From Chloroflexota bacterium (GTDB lineage Bacteria; Chloroflexota; Dehalococcoidia; Lucifugimonadales; Lucifugimonadaceae): a DNA stretch of 64,000 nucleotides. Shown here one piece after another: positions 6,415-15,087 of this stretch. How positions within the stretch are numbered: the stretch's first letter is position 1; every line of letters starts with the position of its first letter. A program made the translations under genes and the position numbers. The notes under the pieces were generated by a model. The model ran no database searches. It worked only from the letters and a program-made list of their open reading frames with translations, and was not told the origin of the DNA. The stretch covers positions 1 to 64,000 of the forward strand of contig JABIFF010000016.1 of NCBI GenBank assembly GCA_018650845.1, given 5' to 3'.

Positions 6415-8765
6415 GTCGCCTGAATCGCTATAACGTTCTTAGATCGAAGGTTTTACTTGGGCTGATCGCGCTTGCAACTTTGCTTGCGCTGATCGGTTTG
6501 CCAACTGAATCGGTAGACGCTCACGCTAATCAGATCAATTCGGTTCCAGCTCCAAACAGCGAGCTAGAGACATCGCCAGATCGAATAATAGTTTGGTACA
6601 GCGAGCCTATTGAAGAAACGTTCAGCGTCGTAACGGTGCTGAACTCTGTCGCCGAACGAGTGGATCTTGATGATTCCGCACGTGATTCGTCAGAACCGTC
6701 GGCGATGTCGGTTGGGCTTCCACCGCTTGAAAACGGAACGTATACCGTCGTTTGGAAAAATCTTTCGGCGGTCGATGGTCACAAGGTGATCGGATCGTTC
6801 GTGTTTGCTGTTGGTGAGCCATTGTCGGCAGGAGCGCAGATCGCCGCAGCCGAGCAGCCATTGCTGCAGACAGTCGCCGATCCATGGTTGCGGTGGCTGG
6901 TATTCCTGACCGCTGCGATTGTCATTGGTGGGCTTACTTTTGAACTGATAATCGGCATTCCGGTTGTCTACGGTGAAGCGGCCAAAAATAGTTGGCAAGC
7001 GGCGGGCGTCGCGGTTTCTGCTGCGTGGTCAAAAATAGCTTTTGCTTCTCTTTTCGTGTTGATACTGGCGATGCTGGGTCAGCTACTCCAGCAAGCCAGT
7101 GTTCTATCTGGAAATTCCGCATTTGAGCCTGATTTCGAAGTGCTGCGATCTGTCGCGTTTGAAAGCGGGTGGGGACGTCTATGGACGTACCGTCTGATCG
7201 CTGCAATCGGAATCGGCGTTCTGTTCATTCTTGCGATACGCTCTGCTGCGCCTATCGAGGTGTATGAACCTGACGACGAAGACGACGAGCCAGAGCTAGA
7301 AAGTGCGTTGACCGCCGATTCGATAGTCGCTCAGATTGCCGCCGTTCTTGGATTGGTGTTCCTTGGATTGATTGCTACGAGCAGTCACAACGCTGCTGCG
7401 CCATCCGAGATCAAAATGCTGGCTACAGCAACCGATTTCATTCACCTCGTAGCTTCGATGGCGTGGCTTGGTGGAGTCATTTATCTGGCAATCGCCGTTC
7501 CAGTGTTCATTCGTGAATTAGGTAGCTCGAGGGCTGGTGCGTTATTTGAAGCTGCGATATCTCGATTCACAGTTTTGGGATTACTCAGCGCCGGTGTTCT
7601 GGTGATAACCGGAATCTTTTCTAGTTACATGCAGGTCACAGTTCCTGATGCGGTAGCAACTCCGTACGGCTGGTTCCTAGTTGGCAAATTGGCACTGATA
7701 GTTCCGCTGTTCGGATTTGCCGCCTACAACGGATTCAAGCTGGCGAAGCGGTTAGGTGTTGGTGGCGAAAAATCGCTTGGACGTTCACTTGTTATCGAAT
7801 CAGTAATCGCGGTGCTCGTCTTTGCTGCGGTCGGTTGGTTGGCGAGCTTAGAACCTGCGCGTCAATATGCTGGTCGAACTGGCATCGGGGCTGAAGACAA
7901 GGCTGCGTATCAAGACGTAGCTGATGGCACCGAGTTCGATATCAAGATCGATCCGGCTGAGGTCGGCAAGAACGATGTGATCGTTCGGATTACTAAGCCA
8001 AACGGCGAAGCTATCGACAACGCAGTCGATGTTCGCGTGCGCCTGAAATTTGTCGATGATGATTTGGGTGAACCGCTGGTTTCGCTTGAAGATACAGGCG
8101 CCGGTATTTGGCGTCTAAGCGATGCTCAACTGAATATCGCTGGTGAGTATCAGGCTGAAGTCGTGGTTCAGCGACCTGATGCTTTCGATTCTCGAACTGC
8201 GTTTAGGTTCGATGCTCGATCGACGGCTACTGCTGCCGATTCGATCAAGCCCGATATCGACACTGCGAATCTGTTGTTTGGGATTCAGCTTTTGCTGATC
8301 GGTGGATTGGTTGTTGTGCTCGGCGTACGAGGCAAGATTGTTCCATCTATATTCAAAAACTCGGGAGCACAAACAGGGCTTATGGCTCCTGGTGTTGTGA
8401 TTGCGGTTCTCGGACTGCTGTTCGTGTTGAACGTACAGGTGTTGCGAATTGGGCTGGCCGAAGATATCCGTAATCCGTTCCCGCCAACAGCCGAATCGGT
8501 TGCTATCGGTGGCCCTGCGTACGCCACGGCATGTGTGGCGTGTCACGGTGCGGGTGGATTGGGCGATGGTCCGGCCGGGGCAGGATTACCTAAGACTCCC
8601 GCCGATCTGCTCATTCACGTTCCGCTTCACAGCGACACGATTCTGTTCGAGTTCATTGATCACGGAATTCCACAGGCGGGCATGCCGGGACAAGCAGGCG
8701 TGCTAACTGAAGACGAGATGTGGCACTTGGTGAACTACTTGCGAGCCGAGTTCGACAGCAGGTAG
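6411..8765 (+). CDS. CopC-CopD-cytochrome c fusion protein (copper import / redox)
   Basis: 784 aa from a TTG overlapping the previous stop. Order: signal peptide (1-37); CopC domain (38-136) with mature N-terminal His38 and the D122-G-H124 pair, matching the Cu(II) ligands His1, Asp and His of CopC; CopD-like membrane domain with about eight helices (155-490), including an acidic loop near 282-297; a beta-rich YtkA-like extracytoplasmic domain (about 500-600); two further helices; and a C-terminal cytochrome c domain with CVACH haem site at 708-712 and a distal Met in GMPGQ. CopC and CopD fused is common; a covalently joined cytochrome c is unusual and suggests that copper uptake is coupled to a redox step or to copper-oxidase supply. 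Function is inferred from domains. Confidence 0.88.
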   Translation: MSRLNRYNVLRSKVLLGLIALATLLALIGLPTESVDAHANQINSVPAPNSELETSPDRIIVWYSEPIEETFSVVTVLNSVAERVDLDDSARDSSEPSAMSVGLPPLENGTYTVVWKNLSAVDGHKVIGSFVFAVGEPLSAGAQIAAAEQPLLQTVADPWLRWLVFLTAAIVIGGLTFELIIGIPVVYGEAAKNSWQAAGVAVSAAWSKIAFASLFVLILAMLGQLLQQASVLSGNSAFEPDFEVLRSVAFESGWGRLWTYRLIAAIGIGVLFILAIRSAAPIEVYEPDDEDDEPELESALTADSIVAQIAAVLGLVFLGLIATSSHNAAAPSEIKMLATATDFIHLVASMAWLGGVIYLAIAVPVFIRELGSSRAGALFEAAISRFTVLGLLSAGVLVITGIFSSYMQVTVPDAVATPYGWFLVGKLALIVPLFGFAAYNGFKLAKRLGVGGEKSLGRSLVIESVIAVLVFAAVGWLASLEPARQYAGRTGIGAEDKAAYQDVADGTEFDIKIDPAEVGKNDVIVRITKPNGEAIDNAVDVRVRLKFVDDDLGEPLVSLEDTGAGIWRLSDAQLNIAGEYQAEVVVQRPDAFDSRTAFRFDARSTATAADSIKPDIDTANLLFGIQLLLIGGLVVVLGVRGKIVPSIFKNSGAQTGLMAPGVVIAVLGLLFVLNVQVLRIGLAEDIRNPFPPTAESVAIGGPAYATACVACHGAGGLGDGPAGAGLPKTPADLLIHVPLHSDTILFEFIDHGIPQAGMPGQAGVLTEDEMWHLVNYLRAEFDSR

Positions 8766-8774
8766 ACCGCGAGC

Positions 8775-10004
8775 CTAGATGTCGTTGGTCACAGCTGCAC
8801 CGGCGTCAACCATTGCAGCTATTTCGTCAGCGCTGTATCCAGCATCGAGTAAAACTTCACGGGTGTGCTGCCCGAGCAATGGTGCGGGTTCGGTAATTCT
8901 TCCGGGTGTTCCGTATAGCTTGGCGGCGACACCGATGTTTTTGGTAGTGCCGGCAGTCGGGTGTTCGAGAACGGCTTCCATGCCTCTGTCTTGGATTTGA
9001 GGATCGGCCCAGATCTGTTCCATGTTGAGAATTGGGCCGGCAGGAACGCCTGCTTCTTCAAGAATTACCAGCCATTCGTCGGTGGTTTTCTTAGTGGTGT
9101 TTAGCTGAAGCTCTTCTTCGAGTTTTGCTCGATTTACGAGACGACCTGCGTTGTCTTTGTACTCTTCACGACCGATGAGTTCTTCGCAGCCAAACGCGTT
9201 TGCGAGTCGTTCCCAGTTTGGCTGGTTTGGCGCGCCGACAATGATGTGACCGTCTGATGTTTCCAAAGCTTGATAGGGAGCGGAATTGCGGTGAGAAGAT
9301 CCAAGCGGACCTGCAACTTCACCCGTTGCGAAGTAACCTGCCGATTCCCACACGGTGTAGGCAAGAGCCGCTTCGAGCAGAGATATTTCTAAATATTGTC
9401 CGTTGCCGGTTTTGAGTTTGTTGATGTAAGCGGTGAGAATGCCGTATACGGAGAACATTCCGGCGTTCATATCGGCAATTGGCACCCCGGCTTTTACGGG
9501 AGGAGTTCCAGGTACGCCCGTGAAGCTCATGATGCCGCTCATGCCTTGGGCGATCAGATCGTAACCACCACGCTTGGCGTAAGGGCCTGTGCGTCCGAAT
9601 CCCGATACAGAGCAGTAGATGATGCCGGGGTTGATGGCCTTCAAATCCTCGTAGCCGAGCCCGAGTCGTTCCATCACACCCGTGCGGTAGTTTTCGATGA
9701 CGATATCGGCATCTTTCACCAGCTTCTTCATCGCTTCGACGCCCGCAGGCTCTTTGAAGTTCAGCACCATGCTGCGCTTGTTGCGGTTCATGGCCAAGAA
9801 CGCAGCCGATTCGGTGTCGATAAACGGAGGTCCCATACGGCGAGTATCGTCACCACCGTTTGGCTTTTCGATCTTGATCACATCAGCTCCCATGTCGGCG
9901 AGGAGCATGCTACAGAACGGACCTGCGAGGATTTGTGAGCAATCTAGAACTCGCACTCCTTCGAGTGCTTCGGGCATGCCATTTGGATTCGGAAGGTTCT
10001 GCAT
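8775..10004 (-). CDS. CaiB/BaiF family CoA transferase (family III)
   Basis: 409 aa, cytoplasmic. The N-terminal signature (VRVLDCSQILAGPFCSMLLADMGADVIKIE) and the catalytic Asp in ADMNAG (D178) are present, as is the typical hairpin segment RNKRSMVLNFK. Family members move CoA between a carboxylic acid and an acyl-CoA donor, activating compounds such as carnitine, oxalate, bile acids or aromatic acids. The gene converges with the copper cluster and has no linked acyl-CoA dehydrogenase or hydratase, so the substrate is unknown. Such genes are present in many copies in SAR202-type genomes (general knowledge). Confidence 0.93.
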   Translation of the reverse strand: MQNLPNPNGMPEALEGVRVLDCSQILAGPFCSMLLADMGADVIKIEKPNGGDDTRRMGPPFIDTESAAFLAMNRNKRSMVLNFKEPAGVEAMKKLVKDADIVIENYRTGVMERLGLGYEDLKAINPGIIYCSVSGFGRTGPYAKRGGYDLIAQGMSGIMSFTGVPGTPPVKAGVPIADMNAGMFSVYGILTAYINKLKTGNGQYLEISLLEAALAYTVWESAGYFATGEVAGPLGSSHRNSAPYQALETSDGHIIVGAPNQPNWERLANAFGCEELIGREEYKDNAGRLVNRAKLEEELQLNTTKKTTDEWLVILEEAGVPAGPILNMEQIWADPQIQDRGMEAVLEHPTAGTTKNIGVAAKLYGTPGRITEPAPLLGQHTREVLLDAGYSADEIAAMVDAGAAVTNDI

Positions 10005-10200
10005 GGTTTTCTTTGTGCTGGTGTTGGGAATCGGACACTAATCGTTTGGTCGCGAGAAGTCGGTGCGAATTCTATTCTGATTCATCAAGCACTGGTAAGT
10101 GTTCGCTATGAACGGCAAGTATTAAAAACCTCTGATATAAAACCGCTAGATTATTTTGTTGGTCCATCAAGTGTGTATGCATGAATTGGGTCAACCGGTT

Positions 10201-10236
10201 CTCCCTCTCCAGAACGGGAGGGAGTTAGAGGGTGGG
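10201..10236. repeat. Palindromic intergenic repeat (family B, CCCTCTCC...GGGAG)
   Basis: An imperfect hairpin of the CCCTCTCCCNNNNGGGAGAGGG-type followed by a GGGTGGG tail. Related copies are at 11070-11105, 24216-24253 and 38806-38842, all between genes and in both orientations. It lies upstream of the SDR gene, so it could form an RNA hairpin in the leader. Confidence 0.65.
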
Positions 10237-10292
10237 TCGACTGCCCGGTGCTCAAGTGCGAATGCACGCTCGGCACTCTCAAGGAGAACAGC

Positions 10293-11057
10293 ATGTTCAG
10301 TTTGGAAAATAAAGTCGCATTCGTAACCGGCGGTAACGGCGGTATTGGGCTGGGCATGGCGAAGGGATTCGTCGATCAGGGTGCTTCGGTGGTGTTGGCG
10401 GCACGCACGGTATCGAAGCTGGATTCGGCAGTCGCTGAGATAACTGCTGCGGGCGCTGGAGATCGAGTGTTGGCGGTGCAGTGTGACGTGACTGATCGAG
10501 CCTCGATTCAGGCTGCGCTTGATGCTTCTGTCGAGAAATTCGGTGGAGTCGACATTGTTGTGAACAACGCTGGCACTAACAAGCGAGCCGATGAGCCGCA
10601 TCTTCTTTCGGAAGAAGATTGGCAAGACGTCATCGATACAAACCTAACCAGCATGCATAGCGTCACATCGTTGGCATTTCCTCTGATGAAACCACGAGGT
10701 GGTGGCAAGATCATCAACATTGGTTCGATGATGTCTATATTTGGCTCGCCATATGCGCCCGCTTACGCTGCTAGCAAGGGCGGAGTGGTTCAGTACACAA
10801 AGAGCTGTGCGATTGCTTATGCCAAGTACAACGTGCAGGTGAACGCAATTCTGCCGGGCTGGATTGTGACCGAGATGACCGATGAATTTGGTCGCCTATT
10901 TCCTGACCGCTACGCAGCGATTGAGGGTAGGACTCCGGCTGGACGTTGGGGCGAGCCTCAGGACTTGGCGGGAACTGCGATATTCCTCGCTTCTGACGCA
11001 TCGCAATTTGTATCCGGCGTATCGATTCCGATCGATGGTGGCTACTCGGTGCAGTAG
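10293..11057 (+). CDS. Short-chain dehydrogenase/reductase (gluconate 5-dehydrogenase-like)
   Basis: 254 aa classical SDR. The Rossmann motif TGGNGGIG is at 12-19, NNAG at 91-94, the catalytic Ser at about 145, and Y158-x3-K162 (YAASK). The C-terminal GVSIPIDGGYSVQ is typical. Asp/Arg choice after beta-2 (AARTVSK) is compatible with NADP or NAD. The start is the ATG at 10293 because AAGGAG lies 6 bp before it; an upstream ATG at 10248 has no such site. It resembles 2-deoxy-D-gluconate / gluconate 5-dehydrogenase type enzymes, in keeping with sugar-acid genes elsewhere in the window, but the substrate is not determined. Confidence 0.93.
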   Translation: MFSLENKVAFVTGGNGGIGLGMAKGFVDQGASVVLAARTVSKLDSAVAEITAAGAGDRVLAVQCDVTDRASIQAALDASVEKFGGVDIVVNNAGTNKRADEPHLLSEEDWQDVIDTNLTSMHSVTSLAFPLMKPRGGGKIINIGSMMSIFGSPYAPAYAASKGGVVQYTKSCAIAYAKYNVQVNAILPGWIVTEMTDEFGRLFPDRYAAIEGRTPAGRWGEPQDLAGTAIFLASDASQFVSGVSIPIDGGYSVQ

Positions 11058-11069
11058 AGGTTGTGTTTA

Positions 11070-11241
11070 CTCCCTCTCCCAGCGGGAGAGGGTTGGGGTG
11101 AGGGAGATTTCGTCAATGGCCTATATCTCTCCCAAAGCCGTCATCCTGAACTTGATTCAGGATATCTAAGCAGTACGAAGTACCTGCGCAACCCCTCGGC
11201 ACACCCAACCGCCGAAGGTCCCTCCACTTTGGTCGGGACGT
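11070..11241. repeat. Cluster of three intergenic repeats (families B, A and D)
   Basis: Between the convergent SDR and orn genes. 11070-11105 is a family B hairpin (CTCCCTCTCCCAGCGGGAGA and GGGTTGGGGTGAGGG tail). 11140-11165 is a family A near-palindrome (GTCATCCTGAAC-TTGATTCAGGAT). 11211-11241 carries the family D motif (CGAAGGTCCCTCCACTTTGG), also found at about 39065, 42425 and, inverted, at 24155 and 27717. Several families stacked in one spot suggests composite mobile or hitch-hiking repeats. Confidence 0.75.
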
Positions 11242-11255
11242 TGCTTGGCGGTTGC

Positions 11256-11810
11256 CTACTCTTCGCCAGCTTCTTTTTTGAAGATATTTTCGCGGTACCA
11301 CTTCAGTTCTTCGACGCTTTCTTTAACGTCGTTCATCGCCAGATGCGTGCCTTTTTTGGCTGGCGGCCTGACGCTCTTTGGGTACCAGCGTTCGATTACT
11401 TCTTTGAACGACGAAACGTCGATCATTCGGTAATGCAGGTAATCCTCAAAAGTCGGCATTTCCTTGTGCAGGAATCGCCGGTCGACCCAGATCGAATTGC
11501 CGCAGAGGGGCGCTTTGCCCTTTAGGGTCCACTTCTTTACGAATTCGAGAGTCTGGCGTTCAGCTTCGACGATATCGATTTCTGATGCCTCGATTCGGTC
11601 AAGCAGTCCAGATTTTTTGTGCTGCTTGGCAGGCCAATCTTCCATTCGTGCCATTTCTTCAGGCGTGCGGTGAATGGCGAGTTCGGGACCTTCGGCTAGG
11701 ACGTTGAGATCGGCGTCGGTTACGAGTGAAGCGATCTCGACGATCACTTGCTCGTCGCCGAGGCCGGTCATTTCAAGATCGAGCCAAACTAGATTCGTGT
11801 TTTTGGGCAT
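11256..11810 (-). CDS. orn: Oligoribonuclease (3'-5' exonuclease of di- to pentanucleotides)
   Basis: 184 aa, the normal length of Orn. DEDDh exonuclease: D11 and E13 in WLDLEMTGL, later acidic residues (SIWVDRRFL), and the terminal HLAMNDVKES motif with the catalytic His and Asp. It degrades the last short RNA fragments, including pGpG from c-di-GMP breakdown, which matters because a diguanylate cyclase is encoded 4 kb away. The enzyme is cytoplasmic and forms a dimer. It stands alone on the minus strand. Confidence 0.97.
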   Translation of the reverse strand: MPKNTNLVWLDLEMTGLGDEQVIVEIASLVTDADLNVLAEGPELAIHRTPEEMARMEDWPAKQHKKSGLLDRIEASEIDIVEAERQTLEFVKKWTLKGKAPLCGNSIWVDRRFLHKEMPTFEDYLHYRMIDVSSFKEVIERWYPKSVRPPAKKGTHLAMNDVKESVEELKWYRENIFKKEAGEE

Positions 11811-11983
11811 TTTTCGATTCTATGGCAGGAAAGGCGTAATTGGTGCGAAATGGGCGTACTCCTGTGGCTGGTTATTATCGCCTTAGTTTTGATAGATCTA
11901 GGCAGCGACCTGTTGTTAACCCGCTCGTACCGCGGCTATACTCCGGATTCGTACGATGCTTTCGTTATTTTAGGAGAACCGGC

Positions 11984-12742
11984 TTGCCAATTAATCGTAT
12001 TTTCGCGGCTAACAAAGAAGGTCGAAAAGCGCATTTCCTGCAGATGCACTTTCCTTCCACCGAACTTGTTGAGCTTGCTCTTCTGGTTGGCATGGACGGT
12101 GTCGATCTCGATGGCGAGCAGGGGCATTTTGACCTCTCTGAAATCGACGAAATCTGCCGCGTAGCAAACGCCGCTGGAATGACCGTTACGGCACGTGTGC
12201 CATCGGTAGATACTGTCCCGATCAAGCAATACCTAGCACGTGGAGTGCAAGGCATTCAGGGGCCTGGTGTTGAAAGCGGTGAGCAGGCGCAGATCCTTTC
12301 GGACGCGTGTTACTACACTCCCGAAGGCAAGCGTTCGTGGGGGCCCGGCAGAGGGCATTACTACGACTACCTGCCGACCATGAACGACAAGTTTGGCGGC
12401 AACAAGGGCTACATTGCCGATGCGAACGAAAACATGTTCGTGATCGCTCAGCTGGAGAGTCAGGCGAGCATCGATAATTTGGATGCGATTGTTGCTGTAT
12501 CGGGAATCGACTGCATCACGTTTGGGCAGAACGATATGGCTTCGTCTCTGGGTGTGCCTGGTGAACCCGCCCACGACAAGGTCAATGCTGCTCACGCTGA
12601 TCTAGAAAAACGGGCACGAGCCGCTGGAAAGCACCTGCTTTCAGATCGTGTCAGCTACGTTCGAGCTACCGTGGCTTTGCTAGACACGATGCGTGGCCAT
12701 TTGGCTGAGCATCGCGATGATGCTGTCGGGCATATCGGCTAG
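11984..12742 (+). CDS. HpcH/HpaI aldolase / citrate lyase family protein
   Basis: 252 aa from TTG 11984, which has TAGGAGAA 7 bp upstream; the frame is open further up but without a good start. TIM-barrel of the class II pyruvate aldolase type: metal ligands are likely the Glu of IAQLESQ and the Asp of TFGQNDMASSLG, with DGEQGHFD near 43-50 and the substrate-binding Arg in TARVP. Members cleave or form 2-keto-3-deoxy sugar acids and hydroxy-oxo acids using a divalent metal. That agrees with the sugar-acid dehydratase-like genes at 30-37 kb, but no pathway link is visible. A diverged relative runs off the right end of the window at 63527-64000 (shared GKRSWG segment). Confidence 0.88.
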   Translation: MPINRIFAANKEGRKAHFLQMHFPSTELVELALLVGMDGVDLDGEQGHFDLSEIDEICRVANAAGMTVTARVPSVDTVPIKQYLARGVQGIQGPGVESGEQAQILSDACYYTPEGKRSWGPGRGHYYDYLPTMNDKFGGNKGYIADANENMFVIAQLESQASIDNLDAIVAVSGIDCITFGQNDMASSLGVPGEPAHDKVNAAHADLEKRARAAGKHLLSDRVSYVRATVALLDTMRGHLAEHRDDAVGHIG

Positions 12743-12754
12743 AGACGATTGAGT

Positions 12755-14236
12755 TCAGCGCCGGTAGAGTACCGCTGCGTCAGAGAACCCTTGTAGAGAA
12801 TCGGCGCTGGTTCCGCGTACGAACTCGACTCGGATAGTTTCATTGTCAATCACTTGAGTAATGAAGCTTCCTAGCAACACGCCATCGCTGACTGATCGTT
12901 CTGCGTCGTCTTGAGTGAGCCTCGTGCGCCCGGTCAACTCGTAAACAACAATTCCATCTGCGGCTGTGACGCTCGCTGGATCGGGTGAGTTGTCCATTAC
13001 GGCGTAAACACCGCCGCAAGCTCGGCATTCTTCTGAGATCCAAATATCTCGACCTATAGAGAATCTGATCTGAGTGGGATCGACGTGGTCGTAGGCGATG
13101 GCGAGATGCCCGTTCCAATAACGACTTCGATCAGTGCCGCTGCCGCCACCGTAATCCACGGTTCCATCCATGAACCAGTTGCCAGCGAGAGTGCCCTCAA
13201 CGTCGTAGTCGATTTTGCCACCGTAAGGCTCGACTTGCCTGACGTTCTTCGCCAAGTACGCGGCTACGACTTCGTCTGACCAGTAATCGAACGGATCGAC
13301 GGTATGAACTTTCCAAGATTCACCGGAGTAGTGCTCGGGTATTTGGAATCCTGCGAGAGTCACGGTGTCGTCGTGAAGGCTGTAGTCGAAGCTTGACCCT
13401 GCGAATTCGGCAAATGGATCGCCTGCGTTGAGCTCGATCGGCGAATTAGGGTCTACGTACCAGTTTCCACCCGGTTCTATATCGCCAACTACGGCTGCTA
13501 TTTCGGGGATGAGATTGCCAACGTGAATATAGATGGAAAACAGAGTGCACGAGTGTGCTATTACAACTCGTAGATCGGGTGCTGTTAGTGAGGTGTCCCA
13601 GAACGGGGATTGATCCCTTGGAAAACGTCCGACAGATATTAATCGTCCTGCTGCCGGCGTTTTTACGAGTCCGGGTTGCTGTCCCTCGACGCTGAACAGA
13701 TACATGTGGTCGGTTGGCGTGACGTGGGAATCCCACATCCTTCCCATCGGCACGAGGATGTCGAACCGGTCGAGATCGTAAATAAATTCAGTTAGCTCGA
13801 CGTTCTCTTCGTTCTCACGGCAGCTGATCGGACCGAACATGGAGTTCACATTCGAATCTGATGTTTCAGCATTCTCGTTTGAATCGCTAGACGGCGAGTT
13901 CGATGGAGTTGATGAGGCCGATATGTGTGGAACCGGAGTCCTGGTAGCTTCCGGTGGGAGTGAACTTTGATCTGCAGAGCTAACTGAGGGGGCTGCCGGT
14001 TTGGAGGTTTCGGCCGGTGGTGGAGGCTGTTTAGCGTCATCGTCGGCAGTTTCAGATTCCAACTTGCTAGGGCGCTCAGCGAGTGCTGGCTCTTCAGGCG
14101 TCGTGGTGGCACGCGCTGAAGTCGCAAGATCAGCGCGCAGTTCAGGCGCTGAAAGTTCGGCATCTGAAACTGAACATGCAGCGATGACAAGAATTAATCC
14201 CGCAATCGCCCAAACCCTTGTGTCCCGCCATCTCAT
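12755..14236 (-). CDS. Large lipoprotein with degenerate M23-like peptidase fold
   Basis: 493 aa. Signal peptide with lipobox ending at C21 (LVIAAC), then a Pro/Ser/Thr-rich, acidic linker (about 25-135) that would span the cell surface layer. The following part has the pattern of LytM/M23 domains: MWDSHVTPTDHMY (about 162-174), a TPAAGRLISVG strand and VVIAHSCTLFSIYIHVG, where M23 enzymes have the GxxxHxGxD and HxH zinc residues. The zinc ligands are not all preserved, so it is probably a non-catalytic binding fold. The C-terminal half (about 320-493) is an unrecognised beta-rich domain with two Cys (EECRAC). No operon partner, although another lipoprotein gene follows upstream at 14346. Confidence 0.65.
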   Translation of the reverse strand: MRWRDTRVWAIAGLILVIAACSVSDAELSAPELRADLATSARATTTPEEPALAERPSKLESETADDDAKQPPPPAETSKPAAPSVSSADQSSLPPEATRTPVPHISASSTPSNSPSSDSNENAETSDSNVNSMFGPISCRENEENVELTEFIYDLDRFDILVPMGRMWDSHVTPTDHMYLFSVEGQQPGLVKTPAAGRLISVGRFPRDQSPFWDTSLTAPDLRVVIAHSCTLFSIYIHVGNLIPEIAAVVGDIEPGGNWYVDPNSPIELNAGDPFAEFAGSSFDYSLHDDTVTLAGFQIPEHYSGESWKVHTVDPFDYWSDEVVAAYLAKNVRQVEPYGGKIDYDVEGTLAGNWFMDGTVDYGGGSGTDRSRYWNGHLAIAYDHVDPTQIRFSIGRDIWISEECRACGGVYAVMDNSPDPASVTAADGIVVYELTGRTRLTQDDAERSVSDGVLLGSFITQVIDNETIRVEFVRGTSADSLQGFSDAAVLYRR

Positions 14237-14345
14237 ATTTTTACGATATCGACGATGGTGTAGGGCTGAATGTGGTTTTCTACTACGATTTGCTCAAAAG
14301 CTACGAATTTCGATGAGAATTACTTGGTCGTAGCGGTATGACTAC

Positions 14346-14960
14346 CTACGAGCCTGTTCCTGCGGCTCCCGATGCGAATTCCCACGTAATCAGGCTGCTA
14401 TCGGTGGTATCGCATGAATTGACGAATAGTTCGCGCCGTTTGTGAATGGCGTTGATGACATGGCCTTCACCCGGGGCAATGGCGATACACAAAGAATCCG
14501 CACCATCAGCCAAATGCCGGATTAAGCCATCGGCTTGCGGAGTAAATTTTTGAAGTGGTGCGTCAGAACATTCTCGTAGGAAAATCTGTGAGTCTTCCTC
14601 AAGTGATTCTGGCTGTACACAGAGATCGTACTCTTCCGAGTAAATCTGATTAGTAAGCGACAAGTACGTGTACTGCTGATCCCGATTATCGCTGGGCTTA
14701 CAGGTGTGCGCCTGTAGAGATTCCTGCAGCCTAATGTTCGATCCCCAACCTCGTATATCTAGGCAGTAGTGGTCGGGATCATCTAGCGGGGCGACTAACT
14801 TGATCAGGCGGTTGGGCGGGAATTCTGGAGACTCGCCAACTTGAGATTCGCCAACTTGAGATGGGACAGTAGGTTCCTGCGCAGGACTGCTTTCACACGC
14901 GGCGACAAGCACGAGCGCGATGCTAGCTATCACGATCCCTAGTTTCGTAAACCTGAACAT
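14346..14960 (-). CDS. Lipoprotein with ricin-type beta-trefoil domain
   Basis: About 204 aa from the ATG at 14960; a TTG at 15014 would add 18 residues. Lipobox ends at C22 (LVLVAAC). A short acidic spacer carries a perfect SQVGE tandem duplication. The rest contains three repeats, each with a Cys-Leu/Ile opening, a short Asn/Gly turn, a second Cys and an aromatic Q-x-F/Y/W-like end (for example HYCLDIRGWG...HTC, YDLCVQ...REC, DSLCIAI...NSC). This is the pattern of ricin-B beta-trefoil lectin domains, which bind carbohydrates. A surface glycan-binding role is inferred. The neighbour downstream on the same strand is another lipoprotein. Confidence 0.65.
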   Translation of the reverse strand: MFRFTKLGIVIASIALVLVAACESSPAQEPTVPSQVGESQVGESPEFPPNRLIKLVAPLDDPDHYCLDIRGWGSNIRLQESLQAHTCKPSDNRDQQYTYLSLTNQIYSEEYDLCVQPESLEEDSQIFLRECSDAPLQKFTPQADGLIRHLADGADSLCIAIAPGEGHVINAIHKRRELFVNSCDTTDSSLITWEFASGAAGTGS

Positions 14961-15087
14961 AGAATCCCATCGTTGGCGTAGTTTTGATCTGAATGAAGAG
15001 ACTACAGCAACCAACGTGTTTGGAAGAGGAATATATTGTGCGCAGCTTCAATTAGCGCATTCCTGCCATCAGCGAAAGACTCAATGA

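Noticed and set aside
9396-9938. Plus-strand frame of 180 codons within the CaiB gene
   Set aside because: Pure shadow of the CoA-transferase gene; no conserved motifs.
11850-12164. Membrane-like frame overlapping the start of the HpcH/HpaI gene
   Set aside because: Hydrophobic only at its start; the rest is an alternative frame of the well-supported aldolase gene, which has its own ribosome site.
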